15,576 bases of DNA, taken from NCBI GenBank assembly GCA_028719205.1, contig JAQUKH010000046.1:1-15576 (forward strand), given 5' to 3'. Origin of the DNA: a bacterium. Lineage in GTDB: Bacteria; JACRDZ01; JAQUKH01. Positions within the stretch are counted from its first letter, which is position 1. Every line of letters starts with the position of its first letter. The notes under the pieces were generated by a model, which saw only the letters and a list, made by a program, of their open reading frames with translations, did no database searches and was not told the origin of the DNA. This document shows, one piece after another, positions 13,759 to 15,576 of the stretch. Made by a program: the position numbers and the translations under genes.

Positions 13759-13837
13759 CTGTCTCCAACATTTGACCGGGACGATCCGATGAGAAAACCA
13801 CCTCTCTATTTTTCCTCAATGACCGCTTCCATTTAAA

Positions 13838-13866
13838 TCTATATGCCACATAAAAAAAATCGTCAA
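13838..13866 (-). promoter_or_regulatory. Promoter of the candidate small RNA
   Basis: On the minus strand: TTGACG (13866-13861), exactly 17 nt of spacer and TATAGA (13843-13838). The predicted start is at 13830-13831. No coding frame follows it in this direction before the terminator at 13688. Confidence 0.55.
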
Positions 13867-13959
13867 TTGATTTATAAAATTGGGGAGAAAATTAAACAAA
13901 ATAAGCAGCGTTAAAGTTTTGCCATGCTGTAAAATATTAATACTAACTGTAAGTTTTAG

Positions 13960-13968
13960 TGTTATAAT
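13960..13968 (+). promoter_or_regulatory. Extended -10 promoter of the cohesin-like lipoprotein operon
   Basis: TGT-TATAAT is a consensus -10 with the extended TG and no clear -35. The start would be near 13975, giving a short leader with GGAGGAG (13988-13994) just before the ATG. The stretch 13867-13959 upstream is AT-rich, and I see no other feature in it. Confidence 0.55.
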
Positions 13969-13997
13969 ATAACCTATTTTAATTTATGGAGGAGTAA

Positions 13998-14555
13998 ATG
14001 AAAATAATAAATATAATTTCATCAGTAGTAATGTTTTTATTTATGGCTTTAACCGGTTGTGGGGCTAACAAGTCCGATCCGGTGAATCCTACATCCGCAC
14101 AGGTAATCTCTTTTACAGCTTCAGGTAGCCCATCCACGAATTCAGTTTATCTTGAAAAGGTTTCAACAAATAACGACGAAATAACGCTGGCTATAAAGGT
14201 TAAGGAAGGCACGGACGTTTACGGGGCGGCGCCGACAATTACGTACGATGGGAGCAAAATAAATTTTGTCTCGGCAAGCGCTTCCGGAAGTTATCTGGGA
14301 AATGACCTTGCCTTTTTCGCGGTTAAGTTAAATGATCAGGAAGGTACCTTGATAATAGGAATCGATAAGAAGGGAACCAGCGCCGGCACAGGTGGTGACG
14401 GGACGTTATTGACCATAGTTTTAAAGGCAACTTCAACACAGTCAAATACAGCAATAGAGTTTAATACGACAAACAGTTTACTTTATAACTCACAACCAAA
14501 GTCGAATAACACAATTAGTAATACAACGTGGCTGGGCGGGAGTTTGAGCTACTGA
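13998..14555 (+). CDS. Secreted lipoprotein with cohesin-like domain
   Basis: The 185-residue protein has a lipoprotein signal: MKII, a hydrophobic core, then the lipobox ALTGC with C21. A short Ser/Thr/Pro-rich tether follows. Residues about 50-185 look like a cohesin-type beta-sandwich: VYLEKVSTNNDEITLAIKV, GAAPTITYDGSKINFVSASA and a GTLLTIVLKA strand, the pattern of the cohesin/carbohydrate-binding fold. No dockerin is seen. Cohesin-like domains outside cellulosomes are common in surface proteins and do not imply cellulose degradation. The gene has a strong GGAGGAG site and shares a transcript with the repeat protein that starts 50 nt downstream. Ser, Thr, Asn and Gly are abundant, as in exported proteins. 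Confidence 0.75.
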   Translation: MKIINIISSVVMFLFMALTGCGANKSDPVNPTSAQVISFTASGSPSTNSVYLEKVSTNNDEITLAIKVKEGTDVYGAAPTITYDGSKINFVSASASGSYLGNDLAFFAVKLNDQEGTLIIGIDKKGTSAGTGGDGTLLTIVLKATSTQSNTAIEFNTTNSLLYNSQPKSNNTISNTTWLGGSLSY

Positions 14556-14605
14556 TAAAAAGTTAATAGTAGAATAAAAAATAGATTTTTTGGAGGGGTA
14601 ATATT

Positions 14606-15576
14606 ATGAATAAAAAAATTAGAATATTTTATTTAGCGTTATTATTTCTGGCAGGTACTTCAGTCAAGGCCCTTGCTGTTTCCGCCATTGACGGGTTCGA
14701 CCCGAATGCTAACGGCATTGTCTATTCCCTTGCAGTCCAGCCTGACGGCAAGATACTGGCTGGGGGAGATTTCACAACCATTGGAGGCCAGGCGAGAAAC
14801 TACATAGCGAGGCTCAATTCCGACGGAACCGCTGATACGACATTCAACGCGGGCGCTGTTGATGGCGATGTCAATTTCCTTGCAGTCCAGCCTGACGGCA
14901 AGATACTGGCTGGGGGAGATTTCACAACCATTGGAGGCCAGGCGAGAAACTACATAGCGAGGCTCAATTCCGACGGAAGCGCTGATACGACATTCAACGC
15001 GGGCGCTGTTAATAGCATTGTCTACTCCCTCGCAGTCCAACCTGATGGCAAGGTACTGGTCGGGGGAGCTTTCACAACCATTGGAGGCCAGGCGAGAAAC
15101 CGCATAGCGAGGCTCAATTCCGACGGAAGTGCTGATACGACATTCGACGCGGGTAGTGTTAATGGCAGTGTCAGTTCCCTTGCAGTCCAGTCTGACGGCA
15201 AGATACTGGCAGGGGGAGCTTTCACGGCCATGGGAGGCCAGGCGAGAAACTACATAGCGAGGCTCAATTCCGACGGAAGCGCTGATACGACATTCAACGC
15301 GGGCGCTGTTAATAGCATTGTCTACTCTCTCGCAGTCCAGCCTGATGGCAAGGTACTGGCCGGGGGAGATTTCACAACCATTGGAGGCCAGGCGAGAAAC
15401 TACATAGCGAGGCTCAATTCCGACGGAAGCGCTGATACGACATTCAACGCGGGCACTGTTAATAGCATTGTCTACTCCCTCGCAGTCCAGCCTGATGGCA
15501 AGGTACTGGCGGGGGGAGATTTCACAACCATTGGAGGCCAGGCGAGAAACTACATAGCGAGGCTCAATTCCGACGG
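14606..15576 (+). CDS. Secreted delta-60 repeat (DUF5122) protein, C-terminus outside window
   Basis: The ATG at 14606 follows GGAGGGG (14592-14598). The frame stays open to the window end (323 codons). A classical signal peptide (MNKKIR, hydrophobic 8-17, cleavage after VKALA near residue 24) is followed by tandem 50-residue delta-60 repeats. Each carries LAVQPDGK.LAGGDFTTIGG, then QARNYIARLNSDGSADTTFN and a variable AGxVxxxVxS end. The family is thought to form beta-propeller-like folds in exported proteins; function is unknown. Five full units and part of a sixth are visible. The repeats are clearly more GC-rich than neighbouring genes. No frameshift or stop interrupts them. A minus-strand reading frame across 14660-15231 is only the antisense of the repeats. 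Confidence 0.9.
   Translation, partial: MNKKIRIFYLALLFLAGTSVKALAVSAIDGFDPNANGIVYSLAVQPDGKILAGGDFTTIGGQARNYIARLNSDGTADTTFNAGAVDGDVNFLAVQPDGKILAGGDFTTIGGQARNYIARLNSDGSADTTFNAGAVNSIVYSLAVQPDGKVLVGGAFTTIGGQARNRIARLNSDGSADTTFDAGSVNGSVSSLAVQSDGKILAGGAFTAMGGQARNYIARLNSDGSADTTFNAGAVNSIVYSLAVQPDGKVLAGGDFTTIGGQARNYIARLNSDGSADTTFNAGTVNSIVYSLAVQPDGKVLAGGDFTTIGGQARNYIARLNSD
14731..15576 (+). repeat. Tandem 150-bp repeats within the delta-60 gene
   Basis: Units begin at 14731, 14881, 15031, 15181, 15331 and 15481; the last is cut by the window end. About 130 bp of each unit is near-identical in DNA, including third codon positions. The last 18 bp or so (after GGGCGCTGTT) varies: GATGGCGATGTCAATTTC, AATAGCATTGTCTACTCC and AATGGCAGTGTCAGTTCC. 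Regular spacing without non-coding spacers distinguishes it from CRISPR. Confidence 0.95.

Larger units (their letters stand above)
13688..13830 (-). ncRNA. Candidate small RNA of about 143 nt, family unknown
   Basis: A non-coding interval is bracketed on the minus strand by a good promoter (13838-13866) and a strong intrinsic terminator (13688-13721). The RNA would begin near GGAAGCGGTC. It contains GAGAGGTGGTTTTCTC, a CGG/CCG mini-hairpin around GGATCGTCC, and a GGCCA/TGGCC pairing just before the terminator. A 5' GGUCA could instead pair with the 3' UGGCC and close the molecule. No open frame of note is present. Size and a possible end-to-end stem would suit a 6S-like RNA, but I see no firm family match. 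tmRNA and RNase P are excluded by size. Confidence 0.5.

Noticed and set aside
13740-13830. SAM-I riboswitch on the minus strand, suggested by GAGAGGTGG and nearby G-rich bases
   Set aside because: The conserved GAUGAAA and GCAACC cores are missing, and no methionine gene follows in that direction.
14660-15231. Minus-strand reading frames across the repeat gene
   Set aside because: They are repeat-derived shadows; the plus strand has the signal peptide, ribosome site and delta-60 motif.
14731-15576. CRISPR array
   Set aside because: The 150-bp period is fully coding in one frame with no short repeat-spacer structure.

Overview
The window comes from a low-GC (about 40% by eye) diderm bacterium that is probably anaerobic and probably belongs to an uncultured lineage. 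Three lipoprotein signal peptides, one of them on a BamD-like TPR protein, point to an outer membrane. The DUF39/UPF0280 homocysteine genes are typical of anaerobes and methanogens. I cannot name the phylum from sequence alone. A local signature is that Ala GCG codons are usually preceded by a C-ending codon, which makes CGCG common in otherwise AT-rich genes.

Layout. 1-437 (-): partial lipoprotein of the CC0125/CC1285 type. 534-4607 (+): a sulfur block with mnmA (tRNA 2-thiouridylase), an overlapping UPF0280/COG2122 gene, then a separate promoter driving the DUF39 homocysteine biosynthesis gene and a cysteine synthase. It closes with a dispersed-type palindrome and a strong terminator. 4734-5714 (+): a CaCA-family cation exchanger with an unusual second alpha-repeat. 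5727-6335 (-): TPR lipoprotein. 6444-10036 (+): a Ca2+-type P-type ATPase followed by metF. 10037-12767 (-): an ArsR-type repressor and a four-domain fusion (CoA-disulfide reductase, rhodanese, TusA, DsrE-like), with a near-consensus promoter and a palindromic operator. 12917-13687 (+): a fumarylacetoacetate-hydrolase-family enzyme. 13688-13830 (-): a candidate small RNA with its own promoter and terminator. 13998-end (+): a cohesin-like lipoprotein and a secreted protein of near-identical 150-bp delta-60 repeats that runs off the window.

How it fits together. Sulfur handling dominates. UPF0280 and DUF39 proteins are linked to making homocysteine from aspartate semialdehyde with reduced sulfur. 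CysK makes cysteine, MnmA uses persulfide sulfur on tRNA, and MetF supplies the methyl group that turns homocysteine into methionine. The fused reductase/rhodanese/TusA/DsrE protein looks like a one-polypeptide persulfide relay, probably controlled by the adjacent cysteine-bearing ArsR repressor. The two cation transporters form a smaller calcium-homeostasis theme. The most useful leads are the candidate ncRNA, the homocysteine locus without its ferredoxin partner, the asymmetric exchanger and the repressor's control region.
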